DNA from: Rhodovulum marinum
GTDB lineage: Bacteria; Pseudomonadota; Alphaproteobacteria; Rhodobacterales; Rhodobacteraceae
Direction of reading: 5' to 3'
Assembly (NCBI RefSeq): GCF_004343075.1
Contig: NZ_SLXP01000013.1
Location: forward strand, 1-64,000
Length of the DNA: 64,000 nucleotides
This document shows, piece by piece, positions 11,465 through 20,142 of the stretch. Both the position numbers and the translations under genes were made by a program. The notes under the pieces are model-generated. The model saw nothing but the letters and a program-made list of their open reading frames with translations, did no database searches and was not told the DNA's origin. Each line of letters starts with the position of its first letter. The first letter of the stretch is position 1.

Positions 11465-14400
11465 ATGGCAACCACAGAGCGGCAGGGACTGATTTCACGG
11501 TTCTTCTCGCGCGGAGGCGATTCTGATCGAGATGAGCGCGCGACCGAAGTGCCTCCTGCGTCTGGACATGAGGCCTGGGGCGACAATGCAACGCGCTCGG
11601 TAAGTGACTTGGTCAAGTCCGTTCTGAGGCAACCGAGTTGTTTGATTGTCACAGGATACCAGGACTTCCTATCTTCTCTGACAATCTTGCTCGAAGCGGT
11701 CGACAAACTTGACGAGCGCCCAGAGGGCAGCATCCGCATCGTATTTGGCTCCAACTCCGAAACACGACAGGCTCTAGGCGGCAGCGGCCGGTCAGTGGCC
11801 GAAGAAGCGCGCCAGCATTTCCTTGGCGCAAGGGGCTTTTCGGTTGTTGATTTGGCCGATCTGCGCGCAGTGCTTGCGATGGACGCAATCGAGCGCGGGA
11901 TCATCAAGTTCCGTATTTTCGACCCTGATCTGGCAGAAGAAAAACTAGGGCGCCGTCCACCAATGCTTCACGCGAAGCTTTTTGTAGGTGGGGACAAGGC
12001 ACTTTCGGGAAGTGCCAATTTCTCGATCAACGGTTTGCGCCGCAATCTGGAATTCATGGACGACGCCGATGCCTGGCCCGAACTTGCGACTGCGCGTCGA
12101 ACGGCCGCTGAGCAGTATTGGGACATGGGGCGCGATTGGACTGAAACAGCGCTGGAAATCCTGCGAGCGCTGATCCGCCTTGTCTCACCCGAAGAAGCGG
12201 TGGCCAGAACAGTTCACGAAGCCACAACCTTCACCCCCTGGCGTGTCGCAGGCGAAACCAGCGCCGGACGTCCGCCTCAACCCTTCCAGGCCGATCTTGT
12301 CTATGAGGCTGCAGGAACGGTCTATGAACACGGCTTTGCCTTTGTCGAAGCGCCAACTGGTGCCGGGAAAACCGACATCGGAAAACACCTGGCGACGGTT
12401 CTACCGGTCAGCCATGGGCAGACGGTCTTTTCCTGGGGAGAGCGCGCCGATCAACAACGGCTTGGCTCGCTCGCCCTGATACCTGCCAGCGTTCTGAAGA
12501 ACTGGACAACGAACGCGCCTGCGAACTTCAAACCCATCAAGCACAGTCACCTGTCGCGGCGAGGTAAGGAGGAGACTTCAGAACTCGAAGAGATAAACCG
12601 GGCGGTCCGTTCGTCTGCATCAATGATCGTTGATGAAAGCCACCGGCTGAGCTCGCGATACCTTGCGCCTTCTGCACGCTCGCTTGTTTTCGAACGCAGC
12701 CCGGCGATCTGGACCGCCTGCTTGTCTGCCACGCTCATGGGAAACCAAGGTCTGGATGGCTTGCTCGCATTCCATGAGAAACGCGCCTCGATCTACGTGC
12801 CTCCGCCCATGACGGAGCAGATCAACCAACACATGGCCAAAGTTCGAAAGCGTGGAGAACTTGTGCGCTACCTCGAACACATGAACCGCCGGATCGAAGA
12901 TCAAAGCGTGCAGGACGACCTGTTCGACAGCGCGGAAGCACTACAGGTCGAAGTCAACAAAGTCGAACGCCAGCTAGAGACCGGCGGGCTGCAAATCAGT
13001 GCGCTTCAGGAAGGATTGGCCGACGCCCTGGCGCCGTACGTCGTGCGGCGCCAACGGGATTGCATTGGGGAGAGTGCGGATCGAAAGTCCGGCGCTTTCG
13101 TTTACCCAACGATCCGAAGCCACCGAGAGGATACGGCGTTGAGTGATCATCAGCGCCAAATTATTGAGCGAATCAAGGCATTGGCGGAATGCATTACGAC
13201 TGGGGTGACCCTTGTTTCTGCTGATCCCCAACGCGCCGCACACACAGAAATCAAATTCCACGACAAATCGCGCATTCACATCCGGAACTTCCTCGCTTTG
13301 CTGCGCGCGTCGATAACCTTTGCACGCGAAGAATGGTCCAGAGAGCGCGACAGCGAAGCCGATCAGCGAGGGCGGGCATCAATCGGAGAAAACCTAAGAC
13401 GCGCCGAGAAACAAAACGCCCGCGGCCTTGCCATTCCGGACGGAGTTTTGCCCGAGGAAGTTGATGTCGAAGCCGACGAAAGTGAAACACCGATTTGCGA
13501 TCGGATCAGTAGGCTTCTGAATCATCTCAGCCTCGACAGCATTGATGAAGCCCGGGCCGGTGCCATGCGAGACATCCTTCGAAAGCATGGCCATGCCATC
13601 TTCCTTGCTGAACGGGTCGGCGTGCTCGAGGTTTATGCCAGGCTTCTTGCTGGGCAACGCGGACGAGGGCCTGAGGTCTTCGTGGTCGCACCTGGTGCAA
13701 GGATCAAAACCGGCAAGAAGCTGCATCACATCCGATCTGGCGCAGATGCGCAGGAGTATTTCGGCATCGACGGGAAACATGTCGCCCCGCTGAAGCCCCG
13801 GGCCATGTTCCTCACATTCCAAATGGCCGAAGGAATCAACCTCCAAATCGCCTCTGCGCTTGGGATCATTGGCGTCACGTCCGACGTCAAGAGCCTCATT
13901 CAGGGGTTGGGGCGGATCGACCGGATCGACAGCCCCAACTCCCGCATCCACTACTACACCTTCGACCTTCCCGGTCTAGTTCTGTCATCAGACCACAAGG
14001 CGCGCGCTCGTGTCGCGAGCATCGCTCTCCTTTCAGGTGTTGGCGCCGAAGACCTACCATCAGAGCTGGTTGAGTTTTCTGCCGGTGATCTGACCGATCT
14101 TGTTCTAGAACAGGTCAAGAAACCGCGCATCCTCCGCCCCAACAACTACTTTGATCAGCTTGAAGCCCTTCGGCGAGAATTGCCGGCTGACGTTCTAGAC
14201 CGGGTCTGGAACGCAAACGCTCGCGGTCTTTGGGGTGCCGAACTTTGTCTTCTGTCCTCAGTTGAGCCAGTCACCATCCTCCTCTTGGGCGGTCGCACAG
14301 GCAGCCCCCATGACCCTACCGTTCTACCGCCTCGTTTGATTGCCGTTCGAGATGTTGATGGGAGCGCAGAGATCATTGGCGACCAGGTCGAAGCAGCTAG

Positions 14401-14914
14401 ACACCTATCCGCCGCCTATGCCGAAACGCGCCGGCGAGGCATGCAAAGCCACCGCCCAAAACTGAACGCGATATCAGCTACGTTCAGCAGGCTCGGCAGC
14501 ACGCTTGCGCATCTGACCCACTGGGATATCCGACCGGCTCGAACGGTTTCACTTCTTTCGTCCCTCGCAAATTTCCTGTCAGGACACGACACCGGTGATG
14601 CTGGTCAAGAGCTCTTCGGTTACTTGACTCTGCCGACACTGGAAAAGCTGGCAGAAGCATGGGCACACGAACTCGATGTGTTCTGGATCGAGGCGAAGGA
14701 AACGGTTAGCCAAAGAAGCGCGTCTGGCATTGAAATCCCTGACTATCTTGGGATCGACGCGATTTACCGAGCTTTCCAAGAGCAACCAGACGATGTCCGC
14801 TCAGCTGTAAAGAACAGGATGAGGGAACTCTTGGTTCGATGCACGGCATTGTCGGACGGGCAACCGATAGATGTTCTCAGCCGGGTAGCGGTTATCTTCG
14901 AAGCTAGACCGTAG
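11465..14914 (+). CDS. PLD-like nuclease / SNF2-type helicase fusion
   Basis: An 1149-residue protein. Residues about 45-225 are PLD-like, with HAK (169-171) and GSAN (182-185). A helicase core follows: Walker A TGAGKT (298-303), DESH (390-393), LSATLMGN, and in the second RecA domain QGLGRIDRIDS. The spacing between the helicase halves is large, with a charged, probably coiled insertion (IEDQSVQDDLFDSAEALQVE region). The C-terminal ~300 residues match nothing I know. ATG 11465 has AGGAAG upstream. It follows the other PLD-helicase after 58 bp on the same strand, so they are likely co-transcribed and act together. Its base composition is less GC-biased than that of its neighbours. No methyltransferase is present, so this is not an ordinary restriction-modification locus. 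Confidence 0.85.
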   Translation: MATTERQGLISRFFSRGGDSDRDERATEVPPASGHEAWGDNATRSVSDLVKSVLRQPSCLIVTGYQDFLSSLTILLEAVDKLDERPEGSIRIVFGSNSETRQALGGSGRSVAEEARQHFLGARGFSVVDLADLRAVLAMDAIERGIIKFRIFDPDLAEEKLGRRPPMLHAKLFVGGDKALSGSANFSINGLRRNLEFMDDADAWPELATARRTAAEQYWDMGRDWTETALEILRALIRLVSPEEAVARTVHEATTFTPWRVAGETSAGRPPQPFQADLVYEAAGTVYEHGFAFVEAPTGAGKTDIGKHLATVLPVSHGQTVFSWGERADQQRLGSLALIPASVLKNWTTNAPANFKPIKHSHLSRRGKEETSELEEINRAVRSSASMIVDESHRLSSRYLAPSARSLVFERSPAIWTACLSATLMGNQGLDGLLAFHEKRASIYVPPPMTEQINQHMAKVRKRGELVRYLEHMNRRIEDQSVQDDLFDSAEALQVEVNKVERQLETGGLQISALQEGLADALAPYVVRRQRDCIGESADRKSGAFVYPTIRSHREDTALSDHQRQIIERIKALAECITTGVTLVSADPQRAAHTEIKFHDKSRIHIRNFLALLRASITFAREEWSRERDSEADQRGRASIGENLRRAEKQNARGLAIPDGVLPEEVDVEADESETPICDRISRLLNHLSLDSIDEARAGAMRDILRKHGHAIFLAERVGVLEVYARLLAGQRGRGPEVFVVAPGARIKTGKKLHHIRSGADAQEYFGIDGKHVAPLKPRAMFLTFQMAEGINLQIASALGIIGVTSDVKSLIQGLGRIDRIDSPNSRIHYYTFDLPGLVLSSDHKARARVASIALLSGVGAEDLPSELVEFSAGDLTDLVLEQVKKPRILRPNNYFDQLEALRRELPADVLDRVWNANARGLWGAELCLLSSVEPVTILLLGGRTGSPHDPTVLPPRLIAVRDVDGSAEIIGDQVEAARHLSAAYAETRRRGMQSHRPKLNAISATFSRLGSTLAHLTHWDIRPARTVSLLSSLANFLSGHDTGDAGQELFGYLTLPTLEKLAEAWAHELDVFWIEAKETVSQRSASGIEIPDYLGIDAIYRAFQEQPDDVRSAVKNRMRELLVRCTALSDGQPIDVLSRVAVIFEARP

Positions 14915-15495
14915 GCCTGAACTTTCTCCGAGCCCTGCCAAGATTGACTATAGGGAGTTGACGCTCTCGGCCCTAACCGGCTATTGACCACCGCCTCGCT
15001 CCGCCGCGGCGCGGCCCGTCATTCCAGCCATTCGCTGCGCCCGCGAAGACACGCAGCCGGCGAACCGCACCTCGCGGGGCATTGGGGATAGCTGGCAAAA
15101 ACCGTAAGATTTCGTAGGGCAGCCCAAATATGACGTTCAAGTCAATTGCGGCACAAACCGAGCCCGTGAGGCTGGGGCTCGAATCCACCATGCGGCGGCA
15201 CGGCGATAAACCGACTCTCACGCTGTGACGCCATGAGTATGTCGGCCGACGACCGGCAGCCTAGTCGAGACATACGTGACGAGCGCAGCATCTGCGTCGC
15301 TGCAGGCTCGAGACCCGATATGCGAATCCCCTGGAGCGTGTGCCAGATTCCCGCACGTCGCCGAGGCGGGATGCGCTGCCCTCTCGTTTTTTCGGCGAAC
15401 TGCCGCGTTTCGCGGCGAAGCTTCCCACATGTCGACGGAGTTGACCGTCATGCAATCAAGGTCGCAAGAACGGGGACCGGCCTTACTGCCTTTCA
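14915..15495. other. Intergenic region after the helicase pair
   Basis: About 580 bp between the plus-strand helicase and the minus-strand anti-sigma gene. No credible gene, tRNA or terminator with a T-tract was found. The short open frames on both strands overlap each other and lack family features. Confidence 0.45.
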
Positions 15496-16302
15496 TCAGC
15501 GCATCGCACTTGCAAGCATTGACAGCCGCGCAGTTTGGTTCTCGCCGACGACGGCGTAGTCCACGCCCTCCCGCGTCCAGTAGGCGACCGGCTGCCCCGA
15601 GACCGAACTGACCGCATAGGAGTAGAGCGGCTCGCCCTCGGGATGCGGCATCATCGACAAGGTGATCTGCCTGCCGGTGTCGGTCTCTTCGTAAGTGAAC
15701 TGCGCGATCGGGCCATCCTCGCCCTTCACCAGACGCCCGCCGATGACCCGAAGGCCGAGTTCTTCGAGCCGGGGGCTTTCGATCTTGCGCTGCATCCGGT
15801 CGGATACCCAGTCGAGCGTGGCCTGCATCCGATCGTCGGAGATCTCGAATTCCTCGACACCGCTGTGGTCATAGACATTGTGAAGCACGGTCGCCTGGGT
15901 GACGAAACGGGGTTGGCCCTCGGCTGCGGGCGGACCGGAGACGTAAACCGCATGCCCTCCCCAGCCCGCGACGAAGATCGCGACACTGGCGGCGACCTGC
16001 CGGAACGCCGGCCGCATCACCATGCCGCGCACCCGCCCGGCGCGAATGCGCCTTGCCAGCTCGCGACCGAGCAGTTCGGTGCGCAGATCCGCGGGCCTGT
16101 CATCGGCGGCGGCCGCGGCTTCGCGGATCAGGTCGCGGTCGCGCGCCCAACCGGCCACCGTTTCCCGCTGCGCGGCATCGCCCGCCAGGCGCGCCTCGAT
16201 CTCGGCCATGCGGTCGGGCGACAGCTTGCCATCGACGTAGGCATGCAGGTCGGGGTCGAGCGCGATATCGAACTCGGAATTGGTGTCTGTGTCGGTCTTC
16301 AT
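15496..16302 (-). CDS. Anti-sigma factor, membrane-anchored
   Basis: A likely anti-sigma factor for the ECF sigma gene directly upstream. The cytoplasmic N-terminus has the zinc-less anti-sigma fold features LHAYVDGKLSPDRMAEIEARL, a charged linker, and one hydrophobic segment near residues 105-120 (VAASVAIFVAGWGGHAVYV). A periplasmic domain of about 150 residues follows. ATG 16302 has AAAGGCG upstream; GTG 16317 is the alternative and overlaps the sigma stop as GTGA. Either way the two genes are translationally coupled. The signal it senses is unknown. Confidence 0.85.
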   Translation of the reverse strand: MKTDTDTNSEFDIALDPDLHAYVDGKLSPDRMAEIEARLAGDAAQRETVAGWARDRDLIREAAAAADDRPADLRTELLGRELARRIRAGRVRGMVMRPAFRQVAASVAIFVAGWGGHAVYVSGPPAAEGQPRFVTQATVLHNVYDHSGVEEFEISDDRMQATLDWVSDRMQRKIESPRLEELGLRVIGGRLVKGEDGPIAQFTYEETDTGRQITLSMMPHPEGEPLYSYAVSSVSGQPVAYWTREGVDYAVVGENQTARLSMLASAMR

Positions 16303-16313
16303 GTCGTCGCCTT

Positions 16314-16820
16314 TCACGAAATCAGGCTGATCTTCGAGCGCTTGACCTCGCCGAGGATCCTGCGCAGTGCCTGCCGGCCGCGTCCGAGCCGCGACATGAA
16401 CGTGCCCAGCGGCACGTCGAGGCTTCGGGCGGCTTCGGCATAGCTCATGTCCTCCAGGGCCACGAGGACGATCGGCCGACGCTGTGCCTCGGGCAACCGG
16501 TCGAGCGCGTCCAGCACCTGCTGCAATTCGACGTGGCGGTGCTGGCGTTCGGGCGCGATCGGCTCGGGCAGGTCCGGCTCTGCGGCCTTGCGCACCTGCG
16601 CCCGGCGCAGCCCGCTGACATGCGTGTTGTGCATGATGCGGAACAGCCAGGGGCGCAGGTCGCTCGAAGGGTGCAGGCTGTCCACCTTGGCAATCGCCTT
16701 GACGAGTGTCTCTTGCACGAGGTCTTCGGCCTCGTGATGGTCGCGTGTCAGCACCAGTGCATAGCGGCGCAAACTGGCAATATGGGTCCGAACCTCCGAC
16801 TTCGGCGATGCTGGCAGCAC
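16314..16820 (-). CDS. ECF-type RNA polymerase sigma factor
   Basis: A 168-residue extracytoplasmic-function sigma factor. Region 2 is visible as RDHHEAEDLVQETLVKAI and WLFRIMHNTH; region 4 as LPEAQRRPIVLVALEDMSYAEAARSLDVPLGTFMSRLGRGRQ. It is directly upstream of its anti-sigma gene. A GGGATGA-N14-GCGT element lies 28-52 bp before its start and recurs before three other transcription units nearby, so it probably drives its own synthesis and theirs. An AAGGAGG ribosome site precedes ATG 16820. Confidence 0.92.
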   Translation of the reverse strand: MLPASPKSEVRTHIASLRRYALVLTRDHHEAEDLVQETLVKAIAKVDSLHPSSDLRPWLFRIMHNTHVSGLRRAQVRKAAEPDLPEPIAPERQHRHVELQQVLDALDRLPEAQRRPIVLVALEDMSYAEAARSLDVPLGTFMSRLGRGRQALRRILGEVKRSKISLIS

Positions 16821-16847
16821 ATTTCCCTCCTTGGTTTCAGACTACAT

Positions 16848-16872
16848 ACGCGGCCGCCCGCACTTTCATCCC
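16848..16872 (-). promoter_or_regulatory. ECF-type promoter of the sigma factor gene
   Basis: On the minus strand GGGATGA (16872-16866), a 14-base spacer and GCGT (16851-16848), 28 bp before the sigma start. The same layout is seen at 16918, 18691 and 18770. Confidence 0.65.
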
Positions 16873-16917
16873 CACGCCGTCAAAAAAAATTTCCCGCGCC
16901 GCATATTTCCCGCTGCC

Positions 16918-16942
16918 GGGATGAAAGCGCGGGCTCGCGCGT
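16918..16942 (+). promoter_or_regulatory. ECF-type promoter of the DUF2333 gene
   Basis: GGGATGA (16918-16924), 14-base spacer, GCGT (16939-16942), about 70 bp before ATG 17011. It matches the divergent site at 16848-16872 in 16 of 17 positions over its first 17 bases. Confidence 0.65.
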
Positions 16943-17010
16943 CCTTTCCGGTGAACGAAGTGCGCCGCGGCGTCATCGCCCCGCACCCCCTGCCGAACAA
17001 GGAGGACCAG

Positions 17011-18006
17011 ATGGCAAACGACGTAATCATCCCCCACCAGTCAGGAGAGGACCGACCGCCAGGGTCGCTTTCCGGCTTCGTCTTCGGACGGCAGCCGAAA
17101 ACGATCCTGAAGCGTTCCTCGATCATGATCGCCGCGGCGGTCGCGCTCTATTTCGGCGGGATGGGAACCGCCATGCAGCGCATCGACGCGAACCCGGACT
17201 TCTCGCCCACCACCGTCGAGAATGGTAGTCACGCGGTCGACATGGTGGCCTCGCTTATCGAGCGGGAGGTCGACACGCACCGCTGGGCCCCGAACGATCC
17301 GGCCTTCTATCCGACCGCCTTTCACGACAACATGGGCAACTTCCAGCGTGGCTTGATGCGCGCGGTCAGCCGGTTCACCCTTGAACTCGAGACGCAGATT
17401 GGCCGGCTGAACGGCACCTCCGCCATCGACCGCGACCTGGAACAGGCGGCGGGGCTCCTGCAATTCCCGACCGATGTCTGGCTGTTCGACTTCCAGCAAT
17501 CCATCCTGCCGGTGCAGCCGGCCGATACCCAGTACCGCGCCGCGGCGGACGCGCTGCGCGCCTACAACGCGCGCGTGGCCGCCGGCCAGGCCGCGTTCGA
17601 GACACGTCCCGACGCGCTCGTGCTAACCCTGGAACGGATGCTCGGCGAGCTGGGTGCGCGGGCCGCGGTGATCGAGCAGCACACACAGCAGGATTCCGGC
17701 CTCATGGACGGCGTCTCCGATGACATCTTCTATTTCAACAAGGGCCTCAGCTACGCCACCTACCTGCTGGTGCGGGAACTCGGCCGCGATTTCGATCGCG
17801 TGATCTCGACCATGGGGATCGAGGCAGTCTGGGCGCAGACGCTCGACAGCCTGCGCCAGGCGGCGACGCAGCGGCCGCTGGTGGTCCTGAATTCCTCGGG
17901 CGAGAGCAGCATCTTCGCCAATCACCTTCACCTTCAGGGATTCTTCATGAAACGGGCGCTGCTGCAGCTCGACGAGGTGGTGCGCGTCCTGCGCAATACG
18001 CGCTAG
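17011..18006 (+). CDS. DUF2333 family membrane-anchored protein
   Basis: A 331-residue protein with a cytoplasmic N-terminus, one membrane segment near residues 37-52 (SIMIAAAVALYFGGMG) and a helical periplasmic domain. The pattern fits DUF2333 (RDLEQAAGLLQFPTDVWLF, then SSIFANHLHLQGFFMKRA near the end). The function is unknown. ATG 17011 is chosen for its AAGGAGGA site; longer upstream frames lack one. It is divergent from the ECF sigma gene with matching promoter elements, so it is probably a target of that sigma factor and part of an envelope or ion stress response. Confidence 0.8.
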   Translation: MANDVIIPHQSGEDRPPGSLSGFVFGRQPKTILKRSSIMIAAAVALYFGGMGTAMQRIDANPDFSPTTVENGSHAVDMVASLIEREVDTHRWAPNDPAFYPTAFHDNMGNFQRGLMRAVSRFTLELETQIGRLNGTSAIDRDLEQAAGLLQFPTDVWLFDFQQSILPVQPADTQYRAAADALRAYNARVAAGQAAFETRPDALVLTLERMLGELGARAAVIEQHTQQDSGLMDGVSDDIFYFNKGLSYATYLLVRELGRDFDRVISTMGIEAVWAQTLDSLRQAATQRPLVVLNSSGESSIFANHLHLQGFFMKRALLQLDEVVRVLRNTR

Positions 18007-18221
18007 CCCGACCACCTTCGAATTGCCGCTATCCGCCCCGCGCCATGGCCGGGGCGGATCCGCTCGTGCGCGTCATGCCGTCTGGTGAGGGATGTGATTG
18101 GGGGCGCCCCGGGATCTGGACGAGCCGACGGGCAGTTCAAGTTTCGACCCATGTCACATGGAAAAGAAAAATGCGCGCCTCGGAAACGAGGGCACGCATT
18201 TCATATCGATCTTCGAGAGGA

Positions 18222-18242
18222 GGCCGGGCGAGCGGCCCGGCC
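18222..18242. terminator. GC-rich hairpin between convergent genes
   Basis: Perfect 8-bp stem GGCCGGGC / GCCCGGCC (18222-18229 with 18235-18242) with a 5-nt loop. It lies between the convergent DUF2333 and DUF1127-like genes. No T-tract follows on either strand, so its role as a terminator is uncertain. Confidence 0.4.
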
Positions 18243-18265
18243 GCCTCGTAGTTCCGGCTGACCGC

Positions 18266-18637
18266 CTACTCGGCCGCCACGCCGTGCGCCATCTCGCGCC
18301 GTTCCTTCCGGGCCTCGCTGGGTTCGACGATTTCCAGCGCCTCGCGGACGATCGCGCCGTTGCGGGTATTGGCCTCCATCATGCCCTCCACCGCCAGGAC
18401 GAGGGTCTCGCGGTTCAGGCCGATCCGGTCGAGCTGCCGGTCAGACAACCGGGACAGGGCCGCCGTGATGCTGACGGTGTCACGCGCCTCCAGCCACTCG
18501 TTATAGGCATCCTGGTCGCGGTAATGCAGGGCGGCCACGGATTCGATGATGTTGCCACGCCAGAAGCCGCGCAGCTTGGCCAGCCGGTCACGAACCGGCG
18601 TTTCGTTGGTTTCGGCAGTCGTTTCGGTGTGCGTCAT
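18266..18637 (-). CDS. Small DUF1127-like protein
   Basis: A 123-residue soluble protein. The segment ALSRLSDRQLDRIGL matches the core of DUF1127 (YjiS-like) proteins, although this one is longer and has an extra N-terminal half (RLAKLRGFWRGNIIES). The function is unknown; many DUF1127 proteins are small, Arg-rich stress proteins. ATG 18637 follows a strong AAGGAGGA site. A GGGATTA-N14-GCGT element is centred about 40 bp upstream, so it likely belongs to the ECF regulon. It is divergent from the Mrp operon. Confidence 0.72.
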   Translation of the reverse strand: MTHTETTAETNETPVRDRLAKLRGFWRGNIIESVAALHYRDQDAYNEWLEARDTVSITAALSRLSDRQLDRIGLNRETLVLAVEGMMEANTRNGAIVREALEIVEPSEARKERREMAHGVAAE

Positions 18638-18666
18638 GGCATCCTCCTTGGTTTGATGCCCGAAAA

Positions 18667-18691
18667 ACGCCCATGGCGGCATTTTAATCCC
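18667..18691 (-). promoter_or_regulatory. ECF-type promoter of the DUF1127-like gene
   Basis: Minus strand GGGATTA (18691-18685), 14-base spacer, GCGT (18670-18667), followed by TTTTCGG. It lies 30 bp before the start codon. The divergent Mrp site has GCGTTCTTCGG at the same spacing. Confidence 0.65.
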
Positions 18692-18769
18692 TCGCATTGA
18701 AGAATTCGCAGCGAAGGCGCGATGCGGCCGGGAATCCCGACCCCGCCACGCCGTTTTCGACGCTTCAGG

Positions 18770-18794
18770 GGGATTAAACCCGGACCTTGCGCGT
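18770..18794 (+). promoter_or_regulatory. ECF-type promoter of the Mrp operon
   Basis: GGGATTA (18770-18776), 14-base spacer, GCGT (18791-18794), followed by TCTTCGG. It lies 130 bp before the first Mrp start chosen here and mirrors the site at 18667-18691. Confidence 0.65.
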
Positions 18795-18923
18795 TCTTCG
18801 GAGGATCGCGGCGACATGAGGTCGGCGCAGAAATCAGGGACCCCCGCGCAGACGGCACGAAGCAGGCAAGGCCCGCTACCGCCGCAGCGTTCCGGGGACG
18901 CCCCCGCCGATGGAGAGGACGAC

Positions 18924-19586
18924 ATGCGCGAGCCAGACCGGTTGCGCCGGGCCGAGGATATGCCGACCGCCATTCGCGACGCGCGCGGCGCGGTCTCGCC
19001 GCCGCCGGTTCTGTGCCTTGCGGCTCCTTCGGCCGTGCCCGGCCCCGATCGGGTTTCGACCCCGCAAGGCGTGCGCGGCTGGCGCGGGCTTTTCCTGACG
19101 GCCGGTACGCTTGCGCTGGTCTGGGGCGGGCTGACCGGCTGGGACGCTGCGAGCTGGGTGTTCGGGGTGCCCGCGGTCGCCGCGGCGACCGCCCTGGCCT
19201 TCAGCTTTCCGGTGGCGCCGGCCTGGCGCCTGTCCGCCGTGGGCGCGCTTCACTTCGCGGGCTGGTTCGCAGTCGCCTCGGTGCGCGGATCGGTCGACGT
19301 GGCCGGTCGCGCCTTGGCCTGGCGGATCCCGCTCGCGCCCGGTTTCCGCAGCTACGAGACCGACCTGCCGCCGGGCGCGCCGCGCCTCGTCTTCGTCAAC
19401 GCGATCACGCTCTTGCCCGGCACGTTGTCGGCCGAGATCGACGGCAATCGTATCGACGTGCACATGCTCGACATCCGCAGCGATCTGAACGCGGAACTCG
19501 CGCCGCTCGAGGCGCGGGTGCGCGCCCTATTCGCGCTGCCCGAGGCCCCCGCCACCCGTTCCCCACAACCGGAGACCGCACGATGA
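18924..19586 (+). CDS. mrpE: Mrp/Mnh-type antiporter subunit E
   Basis: First gene of an eight-gene cation/proton antiporter operon. The 220-residue product has an MnhE/MbhA-like core after a ~60-residue polar N-terminal extension. Two to three membrane segments (GLFLTAGTLALVWGGLTGW region) are followed by a soluble C-terminus with FVNAITLLPGTLSAEIDG and DVHMLD, the family signature. ATG 18924 has GGAG 8 bases upstream; ATG 18816 in frame would add 36 residues. The stop overlaps the next start as ATGA. Confidence 0.85.
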   Translation: MREPDRLRRAEDMPTAIRDARGAVSPPPVLCLAAPSAVPGPDRVSTPQGVRGWRGLFLTAGTLALVWGGLTGWDAASWVFGVPAVAAATALAFSFPVAPAWRLSAVGALHFAGWFAVASVRGSVDVAGRALAWRIPLAPGFRSYETDLPPGAPRLVFVNAITLLPGTLSAEIDGNRIDVHMLDIRSDLNAELAPLEARVRALFALPEAPATRSPQPETAR

Positions 19587-19843
19587 GCCCTGTTCTTGCC
19601 GTCATCCTGACCGTTCTTCTGGCTAGCCTGCTCGGCGGCCTCTGGCGCGTGATCCGCGGCCCGTCCGACTCCGACCGGATGCTGTCGGCGCAGCTGCTGG
19701 GCACCGCCGCGGTGGCGATGACGGTGGTCCTTGCGCGGCTGCAGGACATGCCCGCGCTGCTCGACGTGGCGCTGGTGCTGGCGCTCCTCGCGGCCGTGAC
19801 GCTGGTCGCCTATGTCGCGCTTTCGGAGAGGAGGGGTCGGTGA
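19583..19843 (+). CDS. mrpF: Mrp/Mnh-type antiporter subunit F
   Basis: An 86-residue protein with three predicted membrane helices and the family motif RVIRGPSDSDRMLSAQ. It overlaps mrpE by four bases (ATGA), and its stop shares one base with the next start. It corresponds to MnhF/MbhB. Confidence 0.9.
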   Translation: MSPVLAVILTVLLASLLGGLWRVIRGPSDSDRMLSAQLLGTAAVAMTVVLARLQDMPALLDVALVLALLAAVTLVAYVALSERRGR

Positions 19844-20142
19844 TGCTCGAGATCGCCGGTACGGCTTTCATGGCCCTCGGCGCGCTGTTCTTCGTCGCCG
19901 GCACCATCGGGCTCCTGCGCTTTCCCGACGTGTTCTGCAGGCTGCACGCGCTGACCAAGGCCGACGGAATGGGCCTTGCCCTGGTTTGCCTCAGCGCGGC
20001 CATCGGTGCGCCGGACGGGGGCGAGGCGCTGCGCATCCTCCTGATCTGGGTCTTCGTGGCGCTCGCCAGTGCGACCGGTGGCCACCTTGTCGCCCGCCAT
20101 GCCCGCCGGGCCGGACCGCCGGTGCGCGAGGTGCGGCCATGA
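19843..20142 (+). CDS. mrpG: Mrp/Mnh-type antiporter subunit G
   Basis: A 99-residue protein with three membrane segments and the MnhG signature TIGLLRFPDVFCRLHALTKAD. ATG 19843 is preferred to GTG 19840 because GGAGGGG lies at good distance and the stop of mrpF overlaps it (TGATG). The stop overlaps the next start as ATGA. Confidence 0.92.
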   Translation: MLEIAGTAFMALGALFFVAGTIGLLRFPDVFCRLHALTKADGMGLALVCLSAAIGAPDGGEALRILLIWVFVALASATGGHLVARHARRAGPPVREVRP

